A stretch of DNA of 5,215 bases. Source: Nitratifractor sp. (GTDB taxonomy: Bacteria > Campylobacterota > Campylobacteria > Campylobacterales > Sulfurovaceae). Positions 1 to 5,215 of the stretch are shown one piece after another. A program made the position numbers and the translations under genes. A model generated the notes under the pieces. The model did not search any database and had not been told where the DNA came from. It was given only the letters and a program-made list of their open reading frames with translations. The number at the start of each line of letters is the position of its first letter. Position 1 is the first letter of the stretch. The stretch spans positions 1 through 5,215 of the forward strand of contig JANTGQ010000119.1 of the NCBI GenBank assembly GCA_024762845.1, read 5' to 3'.

Positions 1-421
1 ATATCTCTAAGAGTTTGTAGGCTTTCTCTTTTATCTCTTTTTCACGTTTAAAAAATCTTGGTAGTCTGAATATTGCCTCGAGATATCCATAGTTAGCCTG
101 TGCATCATAACCGATTAAGATATTCTCTAAAACAGTCATACTCTTAAAGAGGCGGATATTCTGGAAAGTTCTTGCAATCCCTTTATAGACAACTTGGTTT
201 GGCTTTGTACCTGTTATATCAGTGTCTTCGAAAATTACAAAACCGCTTGTTGGCTGCAGATTGCCGGTAATTATGTTGAATATTGTCGTCTTTCCTGCAC
301 CATTTGGACCAATAAGCCCATAGATGCTCCCTTTTTTTACCTCGAAATCTAAAGCATTTATAGCCGTTACACCACCAAACTGCATTGTAACGCTATCTAT
401 TTTTAAAATTGTTTCTGCCAT
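1..421 (-). CDS. livG: Branched-chain amino acid ABC transporter ATPase LivG (partial, N-terminal 140 aa)
   Basis: This is the cytoplasmic ATPase that powers the importer formed with LivH and LivM. The reading frame begins MAETILKIDSV and continues to the window edge, giving about 140 of the usual roughly 255 residues, so the signature motif, Walker B and H-loop lie outside. Visible motifs are Walker A, GPNGAGKTT, at residues 38-46, and the Q-loop in RTFQNIRLF, with Gln at 87. The stretch from there to about residue 100 (FKSMTVLEN) is typical of LivG rather than LivF. The ATG overlaps the livM stop by one base (TAATG), a sign of translational coupling. A purine-rich AGAAGAG a few bases upstream may act as ribosome binding site. 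livF would be expected next, beyond position 1, but is not seen. Family assignment is firm; substrate is inferred from the neighbours. Confidence 0.95.
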   Translation of the reverse strand, partial: MAETILKIDSVTMQFGGVTAINALDFEVKKGSIYGLIGPNGAGKTTIFNIITGNLQPTSGFVIFEDTDITGTKPNQVVYKGIARTFQNIRLFKSMTVLENILIGYDAQANYGYLEAIFRLPRFFKREKEIKEKAYKLLEI

Positions 422-1434
422 TATTGACTCTTCTTTTTAAAGTAATTGAATAACTCTTTGTCTCCAAGCAGACCCTTTCTTGCAAAGAGCATCATAATAA
501 TTAAGAGTATAGAGAATACTACCATTCGAGTCCCTGGGTGTGCGCCAAGGTCTGTACCAAAAATGATTATATTATCATCTAAGAAACGCAGCCACTCCAT
601 ACCACCCATTACCAAAATTGTTGCAATAAGTGCCCCGCTCATACTGCCAAGCCCACCAAGAACAATAATAATAAGCAACTGGAAGGTGAGTAAAAAGCTA
701 AACTGGTCAGGTGTAATTGTTGTGAGCATCGAAGCCAAAAGCCCACCACCAATACCTTCGAAGAATGCAGAGGTCATAAATGCGTAGGTTTTTATCTTAA
801 AGGTGTTGATACCCATGGCTGTTGCTGCATCTTCGTCATCTCGTACCGACTTCATGGCGCGTCCATATTTAGAGTAGATAATATGAATCATTATAATAAA
901 TGTAATGAGAGCAATTATTCCAATCCATATAAAGTTGGCATTAGATGGAATATCGTTTAGTCCCATTGCACCGTTTGTGTATGCCGGGTTATTAATTGCA
1001 AATATTCTAATAATAAATCCAAAGCCTAACGTTACAATTGCCAGGTAGTCCCCTCTAACTCTAAATACCGGGAAAGAGAGAAACATTGCAACTATAGAGG
1101 CAGCAATACCACCGATAATAATTGCTGGTATAAATTGCGCTTTCATCTGAAGTATAATAGGTGCTGGGTCTACGAGTGCAAACATATCTACCTTTGTATC
1201 TGTAGGCAGGAGTAAAATAGCAGTAAAGTAGGCACCAATTGCGACAAAACCGTTTGGTTCAAGCGAAAACTGCCCTGCTACTCCATTAATTAGGTTATAG
1301 CTCAGTGCCAAAATTGCAAAAATACCTATGTTGCTCAAAATGCTAAGTGTATAAGAGTCAAAAGTGTTTTGCGCATAGTATATAAAGAGAAGTGTCGCAA
1401 TAATTAGTAGTATGTTTCGTATAATTTTCATCAT
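421..1434 (-). CDS. livM: Branched-chain amino acid ABC transporter permease LivM
   Basis: Inner-membrane permease of the BPD_transp_2 (LivM) family, pairing with LivH to form the translocation channel. It is 337 aa, typical for short LivM proteins without the long N-terminal extension of the E. coli protein. Hydrophobic segments occur at about 5-20, 30-50, 62-76, 102-122, 128-147, 167-187, 216-238, 247-278 and 303-317. The cytoplasmic coupling segment SVRDDEDAATAMGIN is at 196-210, and the family's glycine motif GLGSMSGALIATI is at 261-273. Two adjacent ATGs are possible: the SD AAGGAG (1443-1438, overlapping the livH stop) lies 3 nt from the ATG at 1434 and 6 nt from the one at 1431. The second, giving 336 aa, is equally or more likely. 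It follows livH by 7 nt and overlaps livG by 1 nt. The segment at 55-69 (GQFSLEPNGFVAIGA) departs from the common GQLSLGHAAFFGIGA-like form. Confidence 0.95.
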   Translation of the reverse strand: MMKIIRNILLIIATLLFIYYAQNTFDSYTLSILSNIGIFAILALSYNLINGVAGQFSLEPNGFVAIGAYFTAILLLPTDTKVDMFALVDPAPIILQMKAQFIPAIIIGGIAASIVAMFLSFPVFRVRGDYLAIVTLGFGFIIRIFAINNPAYTNGAMGLNDIPSNANFIWIGIIALITFIIMIHIIYSKYGRAMKSVRDDEDAATAMGINTFKIKTYAFMTSAFFEGIGGGLLASMLTTITPDQFSFLLTFQLLIIIVLGGLGSMSGALIATILVMGGMEWLRFLDDNIIIFGTDLGAHPGTRMVVFSILLIIMMLFARKGLLGDKELFNYFKKKSQ

Positions 1435-1441
1435 TGGCTCC

Positions 1442-2335
1442 TTAAAATCTTCCGCGCTCGAGGTCTTGCCCCATAATGCCTGTTGGTCTAAAGAGAAGCA
1501 CCAAAATTAAGAAGAAGAAGGCAAATGCATCTTTATACCCTCCAAGTTCTGGGAACATTGCTACTACAAATATTTCGGTAAATCCTAAAATAAACCCACC
1601 AACAACTGCGCCTGCTACGCTACCAATTCCACCGAGTACTGCTGCGGCAAAGGCTTTAAGCCCAACAATAATACCCATTAGCGGGTCGATAGATGGGTAA
1701 CTAACAGCGTAAAAAACACCACCAATTGCTGCTAAAGCAGAGCCTATAATAAAGACAATCATAATAATTCTATCTGCATCTATACCCATTAGTTTAACTG
1801 TCTGGATATCAAACGCAAGTGCTCGAATTGCCATACCGTACTTAGTTTTATAGAGAATCCAAAGTACAAGAGCTAAAATAAGAAGCGTCACAGTTGGGAT
1901 AATAATAACTGAGATTGGCAGGTAAATCTCTCCAACATGGAATATTTTAGTTAGATACTCCGGCGCAGCAAACGCTTTTGGTGTGCTGCCAAAGAGTACA
2001 GTAAAGAGGTTCTCTAAAAAGAAGCTAATACCAATTGCAGTAATAAGAAGCGAAATTTTTGGTGCGTCGCGCAGCGGTTTATATGCAATTTTATCGGTTA
2101 AAATACCAACTGCAGCAGAGCCAATAATTCCTAATAGTACTGCTAGCTCAAATGGTATCCCTGCACTTGTGCCAAAGAAGGTTAAAAATGCACCGACCAT
2201 CATAATATCGCCATGTGCAAAGTTAATTAAGCGCAGCACTCCATAGACCATTGTATAGCCAATAGCGATAAGAGCATACATACTCCCAAGACTGGCACCA
2301 TTTACAAGTTGTTGTAAAAAGATATCTAAATTCAT
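1442..2335 (-). CDS. livH: Branched-chain amino acid ABC transporter permease LivH
   Basis: Inner-membrane permease of the BPD_transp_2 family and partner of LivM. Length 297 aa is normal for LivH. The N-terminal hallmark GYTMVYGVLRLINFAHGD is at 26-43, followed by the conserved YKPLRDAPKISLLITAIGIS at 85-104. The coupling-loop equivalent GMAIRALAFDIQTVKLMGID is at 167-186 and the glycine-rich motif LGGIGSVAGAVVGG at 234-247. The C-terminus LFRPTGIMGQ (281-290) is also standard. About eight hydrophobic segments are apparent. The start is supported by AAAGG (2348-2344) 8 nt upstream of the ATG. livM begins 7 nt after the stop, and the livM SD overlaps the livH stop, so the two are probably translated together. 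A hairpin-containing gap lies upstream, between this gene and livK. Confidence 0.95.
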   Translation of the reverse strand: MNLDIFLQQLVNGASLGSMYALIAIGYTMVYGVLRLINFAHGDIMMVGAFLTFFGTSAGIPFELAVLLGIIGSAAVGILTDKIAYKPLRDAPKISLLITAIGISFFLENLFTVLFGSTPKAFAAPEYLTKIFHVGEIYLPISVIIIPTVTLLILALVLWILYKTKYGMAIRALAFDIQTVKLMGIDADRIIMIVFIIGSALAAIGGVFYAVSYPSIDPLMGIIVGLKAFAAAVLGGIGSVAGAVVGGFILGFTEIFVVAMFPELGGYKDAFAFFFLILVLLFRPTGIMGQDLERGRF

Positions 2336-2411
2336 AACATCGACCTTTAACCTGGGTTTAGTTCCTATTGTAATTATCTTAGGTAATTGTGTAAGAGAAT
2401 TAAAATAGTAA

Positions 2412-2434
2412 CTAGCCTCTAAAAAGAGGGCTAG
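2412..2434 (-). terminator. Imperfect hairpin after livK (attenuator or weak terminator)
   Basis: Read on the minus strand, the arms CTAGCC-C-TCT and AGAGGCTAG form a 9-bp stem with one bulged C and a TTTT loop, starting 6 nt past the livK stop. The downstream sequence TTACTATTTTA is only partly T-rich. This is therefore weaker than a standard intrinsic terminator and may allow partial read-through into livHMG, or protect the 3' end of livK mRNA. The structure is visible directly; the function is inferred. Confidence 0.55.
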
Positions 2435-2440
2435 CTTATG

Positions 2441-3565
2441 TTATGGATTTACAGAAGTTTTATATGCAAATTTACCATCTTTAACAGCGTTTACAACTGC
2501 AGATTTTACTGCATCGCCATTTTTATTAATAGTAATTACACCTGTAATACCTTTGTAATCTTTTGTATTTCTTAGGTTTGTGTTGATGCACTCTTTGTCA
2601 TCACTCGCTTTACCAGCTTTAATACAGCTCTCCATTGCCTGTAAAATCATACCGTAACCGTCTGCTGCCAATGCACCCATTGAGTCTGCAGGTTTATTAT
2701 ATTTTTTATGGAACGCATCTACATAAGCTTTTGCTTCTGCAGAGCTTGCAGCTGCTTCGTTAAAGTGGTCTGTATACATAAAGCCTTCAGCTGCTTTACC
2801 GCCAATTTTAACTAACTCTGGGAATCCAACACCATCTGCACCGATAAATGGAGTTTTAACACCCATATCTCTTGCTTGTTTAACCATTAGTGCCGCTTCT
2901 GGGTAGTACCCTGTAAATGCAACGATACCTGGATTTGCTGCTTTAAGTGCTGCAACTTGTGCATTAAAGTCTTTATCACCAGAGTTGATAAGAATAGTTT
3001 TTTCTATCTTACCACCAGCTGCTTCAAAAGCTTTTTTGAATGCTTTAGAGAGACCTACAGAGTAGTCTTGTTTTGCATCTGTTACAACAACTGCTGTTTT
3101 CATACCGTTGTCGATTGCATATTTAGCCATTACCGCACCTTGGAATGGGTCGATAAAACAAGCTCTTGTTACATACTTTTTATCTTTTGTTACTCTTGGG
3201 TTTGTAGATGCATGAGTAATCATTGGAGTTTTTGCTTTTTCAGCAACCGGTGCCATAGCCATAGAGTTAGAAGATGCAACTTCGCCTAAGATTACAGATA
3301 CTTTATCTTTATCTAACAATCTTTTAACTGCTGTTGCTGCTTCTACTTTGTCGCCTCTATCATCTACAACTACAAGTTTTACTGTGTCGCCATTGCTTAG
3401 TTTGTTCTTTTGCTCATACGCAATATCCAAACCACCTTTACTTGTCTGCCCAAATGCTGCAATATTACCAGTCATTGGTAAAACTACACCAATTTTAACC
3501 TCTTTTGCATATGCCATACCACCTAGTAGTGCAGCTGCTGCTACAATGCTTGTTAATTTTTTCAT
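2441..3565 (-). CDS. livK: Periplasmic branched-chain amino acid-binding protein LivK-like
   Basis: High-affinity periplasmic binding protein (Peripla_BP_6, type I fold) that delivers substrate to LivHMGF. It is 374 aa. A Sec signal peptide fits residues 1-20 (KK, hydrophobic AAAALLGGM, then AYA before Lys21). There is no lipobox Cys, so the mature protein should be soluble. The mature protein opens with EVKIGVVLPMTG at 22-33, as in the family. The ligand-pocket loop regions GEVASSNSMAMAP (94-106) and THASTNP (117-123) are recognisable, as is FIGADGVGFPE at 240-250. Cys314 and Cys326 are close enough to form a disulfide; Cys136 is a third. An SD AAGGAG (3576-3571) sits 5 nt before the ATG. 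It is the first liv gene and is separated from livH by a hairpin, which fits the usual excess of binding protein over permease. Relatives also bind other amino acids, amides or urea, so leucine/isoleucine/valine specificity is inferred from the operon. Confidence 0.93.
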   Translation of the reverse strand: MKKLTSIVAAAALLGGMAYAKEVKIGVVLPMTGNIAAFGQTSKGGLDIAYEQKNKLSNGDTVKLVVVDDRGDKVEAATAVKRLLDKDKVSVILGEVASSNSMAMAPVAEKAKTPMITHASTNPRVTKDKKYVTRACFIDPFQGAVMAKYAIDNGMKTAVVVTDAKQDYSVGLSKAFKKAFEAAGGKIEKTILINSGDKDFNAQVAALKAANPGIVAFTGYYPEAALMVKQARDMGVKTPFIGADGVGFPELVKIGGKAAEGFMYTDHFNEAAASSAEAKAYVDAFHKKYNKPADSMGALAADGYGMILQAMESCIKAGKASDDKECINTNLRNTKDYKGITGVITINKNGDAVKSAVVNAVKDGKFAYKTSVNP

Positions 3566-3578
3566 TCGCTCTCCTTAA

Positions 3579-3598
3579 ATAGTTTGTACGTTAACTAT
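3579..3598. repeat. Short inverted repeat in the livK leader (possible operator or leader hairpin)
   Basis: ATAGTT (3579-3584) and AACTAT (3593-3598) form a perfect 6-bp inverted repeat with an 8-nt spacer. It covers the predicted transcription start region of livK, overlaps the end of the -10 and ends 3 nt before the SD. A regulator-binding site or a small leader hairpin are both possible. Six AT-rich base pairs can arise by chance, so confidence is low. Confidence 0.3.
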
Positions 3599-3605
3599 AA
3601 TATCA
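3597..3605 (-). promoter_or_regulatory. Predicted extended -10 promoter of livK
   Basis: On the minus strand the sequence TG-A-TATTAT matches an extended -10 (TGnTAtaaT) with one mismatch in the hexamer. Transcription would start near 3590, giving a leader of about 25 nt before the livK ATG. No good -35 hexamer is found at the expected distance, which is common where the extended -10 is sufficient. It lies in the 53-nt gap after yqeY; no convincing terminator is seen there, so read-through from yqeY is also possible. Confidence 0.5.
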
Positions 3606-3618
3606 CGGAATCTTTAAA

Positions 3619-4062
3619 TTAACTTAAAATTTCTTTAACAATTTTATTTACTTTACCACCATCTGCCCGTGAACCATACTCTTTTTTCACAGCACCCATA
3701 ATTTTACCCATATCTTTCATACTTGTAGCGCCTAGCTTTTCTACGAGTGTTTCTACCGCACTCTTAAGCTCTTCGTCGCTTAGTGGTTCTGGCAGGTAAG
3801 AGCGCACAAGTGCCAACTCTGCCTCTTCTTTGGCTACTAAGTCGTCTCTGCCAGCTTCTCTAAACTGTACAAGTGCATCTTCGCGCTGTTTTGCATATTT
3901 TGTTAAGACTGCTTCTACTTCTGCGTCGCTTAACTCTTTACGTTCATCCACCTCTATCTGTTTTATTGCCGCACTAATGTTACGTAAAGTATCTCTCTTT
4001 GCTGTCTCTTTTGCCCGCATAGCGGCTTTAATGTCTGCTTTTATCTGTTCTTTTAGATTCAT
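3619..4062 (-). CDS. yqeY: YqeY/GatB-related small protein
   Basis: Protein of the YqeY family, which resembles the helical tRNA-interacting C-terminal domain of GatB (the aspartyl/glutamyl-tRNA amidotransferase subunit) but occurs alone. Its cellular function is not firmly established; tRNA binding is the usual suggestion. The 147-aa product from the ATG at 4062 has the normal family length. It shows the N-terminal helix region MRAKETAKRDTLRNI (15-29), the central YAKQREDALVQFREAGRDD (56-74) with AELALVRSYLPEPLSDEEL (81-99), and the C-terminal MKDMGKIMGAVKK / RADGGKVNKIVKEIL. A start 10 codons further upstream (4092) is open but would lie inside the foldback element and adds no conserved sequence. 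The ATG at 4062 has AAAGGA 5 nt upstream, so it is preferred. Expression probably comes from the extended -10 at 4264-4256, with the foldback forming most of the leader. Confidence 0.93.
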   Translation of the reverse strand: MNLKEQIKADIKAAMRAKETAKRDTLRNISAAIKQIEVDERKELSDAEVEAVLTKYAKQREDALVQFREAGRDDLVAKEEAELALVRSYLPEPLSDEELKSAVETLVEKLGATSMKDMGKIMGAVKKEYGSRADGGKVNKIVKEILS

Positions 4063-4067
4063 ATTTA

Positions 4068-4073
4068 TCCTTT
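4068..4073 (-). promoter_or_regulatory. Ribosome binding site fixing the yqeY start
   Basis: AAAGGA on the minus strand, 5 nt before the ATG at 4062, decides between this start and the upstream in-frame ATG at 4092. It begins only 3 nt after the base of the long hairpin, so it should be unpaired when the hairpin folds, but close enough for folding or cleavage of the stem to affect ribosome access. Confidence 0.7.
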
Positions 4074-4076
4074 GTA

Positions 4077-4242
4077 AACCCGGATTATGCAATAGAAATC
4101 ACAGAAGCTGCCTCAGTCATTGCGCCATGGGCATTTACAAAAAATCATCGATTAACCTACGGGTTAACCTCAAATTTTTTGCAAACACCCATAACACAAG
4201 CACTTGACGCATTTCTTGCGATTCTATTACATAATCCGGGTT
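4077..4242 (-). repeat. 166-bp foldback element (candidate structured RNA or MITE-like element) in the yqeY leader
   Basis: The two halves of this stretch are complementary along their whole length about a centre at 4159.5. The outer arms (4077-4097 and 4222-4242; AACCCGGATTATG then C or T, then AATAGAA) pair at 20 of 21 positions. The inner arms (4117-4157 with 4162-4202) pair at 28 of 41 by Watson-Crick, and the apex is TTAACC-TACG-GGTTAA. The segment between (4099-4115 with 4205-4221, one base out of register) pairs at 11 of 17. Read as minus-strand RNA, 11 of the remaining positions become G.U, giving about 70 paired of 79. No protein is encoded. Flanking TAA triplets (4075-4077 and 4242-4244) would fit a 3-bp target duplication if the element is taken as 4078-4241. 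It may be a MITE derived from an insertion sequence, a structured mRNA leader, or a small RNA. The pairing is directly seen; identity is unknown to me. Confidence 0.85.
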
Positions 4243-4255
4243 AAAAATTTTTAAA

Positions 4256-4264
4256 ATTATATCA
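4256..4264 (-). promoter_or_regulatory. Consensus extended -10 promoter driving the foldback element and yqeY
   Basis: On the minus strand the sequence TG-A-TATAAT is a perfect extended -10. Transcription should begin near 4249, about 7 nt before the outer edge of the foldback element, giving a leader of about 187 nt for yqeY. A TTGCTA 15 nt upstream of the hexamer is a poor -35 (short spacing). An AT-only palindrome AAAAATTTTT (4243-4252) spans the expected start. Confidence 0.65.
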
Positions 4265-4301
4265 GGTAGTCGCCTTTAGCAAGCTTTTATCAAAAATCTT
4301 C

Positions 4302-4307
4302 TATACT
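4302..4307 (+). promoter_or_regulatory. Possible -10 of the TPR gene
   Basis: TATACT matches the -10 consensus at five of six positions and lies 34 nt before the ATG at 4342, which would give a leader of roughly 28 nt. There is no clear -35. It is divergent from the yqeY promoter, with the two -10 hexamers about 40 bp apart. The gene itself starts with AAAGG (4331-4335) 6 nt before the ATG. Confidence 0.35.
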
Positions 4308-4341
4308 TCACTCATAAAAAGCAAAGGTTCAAAGGTAACAG

Positions 4342-4998
4342 ATGAGCGAATTTCAATTAATACTAACCATAATAGCACTATCGATATTTGTAATATTTTT
4401 TAAGCAACTCTTTAGTGGCAACCACCCAAAGCGCGGTGTTGACTTCGAGGCAAAAACACCACAAGATAGCATTGGTGGTGTCTCTAGACCAGATAAGATA
4501 TTTAAAAAAGAGCAGAGCGAAAGCACAAAAGAGTTAAGCCGTGTCGAAGAGCTTATGGATATTGCACAAAAGTCACTAGAGAGTGGCGATAACCTAGAGG
4601 CAAAAAAAGCACTCCAGTCACTTTTAATACTAGAACCAGACAATACAGAAGCACTGCGAATGCAAGGTGTTGTCGCAATGAATATGAACGACTATATAGA
4701 GGCAAAAGAGAGCCTATCAAGAGTTTTAGAGCTCGACGAGAGCGACGACTTGGCGCACAACCTGCTAGCAAATGCCCTGCATAAATTAGGCGAGAATGAA
4801 GAAGCAATAGCCCACCACAAAAGAGCAATAGAGCTAGACAGCTACTACGCGCCATACTACTACAACTACGCCAACACCCTCTACGAACTTGGTAAAAAAG
4901 AGGAAGCACTTGCAATGTATAAAAAAGCGCTAGAGCTAGAGCCAACGCTACAAGATGCCAAAAAAATGATAAAAGAGTTAGAAGATGTGCAACATTAA
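4342..4998 (+). CDS. Membrane-anchored TPR-repeat protein
   Basis: A 218-aa protein of unknown specific role. Residues 5-24 form one strongly hydrophobic segment (LILTIIALSIFVIFF), most likely an N-terminal signal anchor. Residues 25-65 are polar and probably a flexible linker. Four consecutive 34-residue tetratricopeptide repeats follow at about 68-101, 102-135, 136-169 and 170-203. They show the expected pattern of small residues and the proline-type ends (LEPDN at 98-101, LELDESD at 129-135, LELEPTL at 197-203). TPRs are protein-interaction scaffolds, so this may be an assembly or chaperone-like factor at the inner membrane; the orientation is uncertain. The start is supported by AAAGG 6 nt upstream. 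The next gene overlaps its last 14 nt, suggesting co-translation. I cannot name an ortholog. Confidence 0.88.
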   Translation: MSEFQLILTIIALSIFVIFFKQLFSGNHPKRGVDFEAKTPQDSIGGVSRPDKIFKKEQSESTKELSRVEELMDIAQKSLESGDNLEAKKALQSLLILEPDNTEALRMQGVVAMNMNDYIEAKESLSRVLELDESDDLAHNLLANALHKLGENEEAIAHHKRAIELDSYYAPYYYNYANTLYELGKKEEALAMYKKALELEPTLQDAKKMIKELEDVQH

Positions 4999-5215
4999 TC
5001 AAAACCTCTTTTTAGAGAGCATGGCAGATGCCCACCTTTTGCAAAATATAACAAAGTACTGCGCAAAATGCTACAAAGAGTTGCAACTTGATGAGCCGGT
5101 TTATCTAAACGAAGAGAACTATAGCTATATCTGCAGCGACTGCGCGTGCGAAATAAGCCTAAGTTTAGAGCAAGAAGAGCAAAATATGGGCGAAGAGCCA
5201 CAAGAGGTCTCTCTT
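4985..5215 (+). CDS. Small cysteine-pair (zinc-ribbon-like) protein, partial at right edge
   Basis: An open frame runs from the ATG at 4985 through the right window edge (77 codons, no stop). Cysteines occur as two pairs, C26-A-K-C29 and C50-S-D-C53, plus Cys55 and Cys2. Two CxxC knuckles 20 residues apart are typical of a small zinc-binding ribbon, so metal binding is inferred. After them the sequence becomes acidic (EQEEQNMGEEPQE). The ATG at 4985 overlaps the TPR gene by 14 nt; GAG 7 nt upstream is a weak SD. A second ATG at 5021 (MADAHLL) is an alternative start without overlap and keeps both pairs. The codon style matches the TPR gene and the opposite strand gives no better candidate. 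Function not recognised. Confidence 0.7.
   Translation, partial: MCNINQNLFLESMADAHLLQNITKYCAKCYKELQLDEPVYLNEENYSYICSDCACEISLSLEQEEQNMGEEPQEVSL

Noticed and set aside
446..787. 113-aa plus-strand open frame within livM
   Set aside because: Antisense to conserved LivM motifs, with Ser/Pro/Ile-rich translation and no plausible family.
2367..2394. Possible minus-strand promoter for livHMG (TTACAC, 16-nt spacer, TACAAT)
   Set aside because: Both hexamers are imperfect and the gap is AT-rich, so such a match is expected by chance; an internal promoter remains possible but is not supported enough to annotate.
2957..3289. 110-aa plus-strand, Cys/Phe-rich open frame within livK
   Set aside because: Antisense shadow of a well-conserved binding protein; the many cysteines come from reading Ala/Thr codons in reverse.
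4063..4092. Ten extra N-terminal codons for YqeY (MHNPGLQRIN)
   Set aside because: They lie partly in the foldback element, lack a ribosome binding site and extend beyond the normal family start; the ATG at 4062 has AAAGGA at good spacing.
4204..4232. Plus-strand promoter inside the foldback (TTGACG with a 17-nt spacer)
   Set aside because: The -35 is good but the hexamer at the right distance (TTACAT) matches the -10 consensus at only three of six positions.
4077..4242. Foldback as an ordinary intrinsic terminator or a CRISPR/tRNA feature
   Set aside because: It is far too long for a terminator, has no T-tract directly after the stem in either direction, no repeat-spacer periodicity, and no tRNA-like arms.
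4553..5002. 149-aa minus-strand open frame opposite the TPR gene
   Set aside because: Low-complexity Leu/Ser/Arg-rich translation antisense to four clear TPR repeats; it is a shadow of their codons.
4995..5201. 68-aa minus-strand open frame at the right end
   Set aside because: It lies antisense to the CxxC-containing plus-strand frame, which has the better composition, operon position and overlap with the TPR gene.

Overview
The window comes from a low-GC Gram-negative bacterium. The proteins look like Campylobacterota (epsilonproteobacteria of the Sulfurimonas/Sulfurovum type), judged from protein style, compact gene packing and strong extended -10 promoter motifs. This placement is an inference from reading, not from a search.

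Positions 1-3565, all on the minus strand, carry a branched-chain amino acid (HAAT-type) ABC importer. In transcription order these are livK (periplasmic binding protein, 3565-2441), livH (permease, 2335-1442), livM (permease, 1434-421) and livG (ATPase, from 421 and cut by the left window edge). livH, livM and livG are tightly packed (7-nt gap, then a 1-nt TAATG overlap). A 105-nt gap with an imperfect hairpin separates livK from livH. livK has its own extended -10 and a short inverted repeat around the expected start of transcription.

Positions 3619-4062 (minus) hold a YqeY/GatB-like small protein upstream of livK. Between it and the divergent right-hand genes lies a 279-nt intergenic stretch. 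Most of this stretch is a single foldback element at 4077-4242, whose two halves are complementary from end to end around a centre at 4159.5. A perfect extended -10 (TG-A-TATAAT, minus strand) ends about 14 nt outside it, so transcription should run through the whole hairpin and then into yqeY. The imperfect pairs are mostly C/A on the plus strand, which become G.U wobbles in minus-strand RNA. This suggests a structured RNA, or a MITE-like element that behaves as one, and it is the most interesting item in the window.

Positions 4342-5215 (plus) hold a membrane-anchored TPR protein. Overlapping its end by 14 nt is the start of a small cysteine-pair protein that runs off the right edge. The liv genes form one uptake system; the TPR and Cys-pair genes form a second, translationally coupled unit of unknown role.
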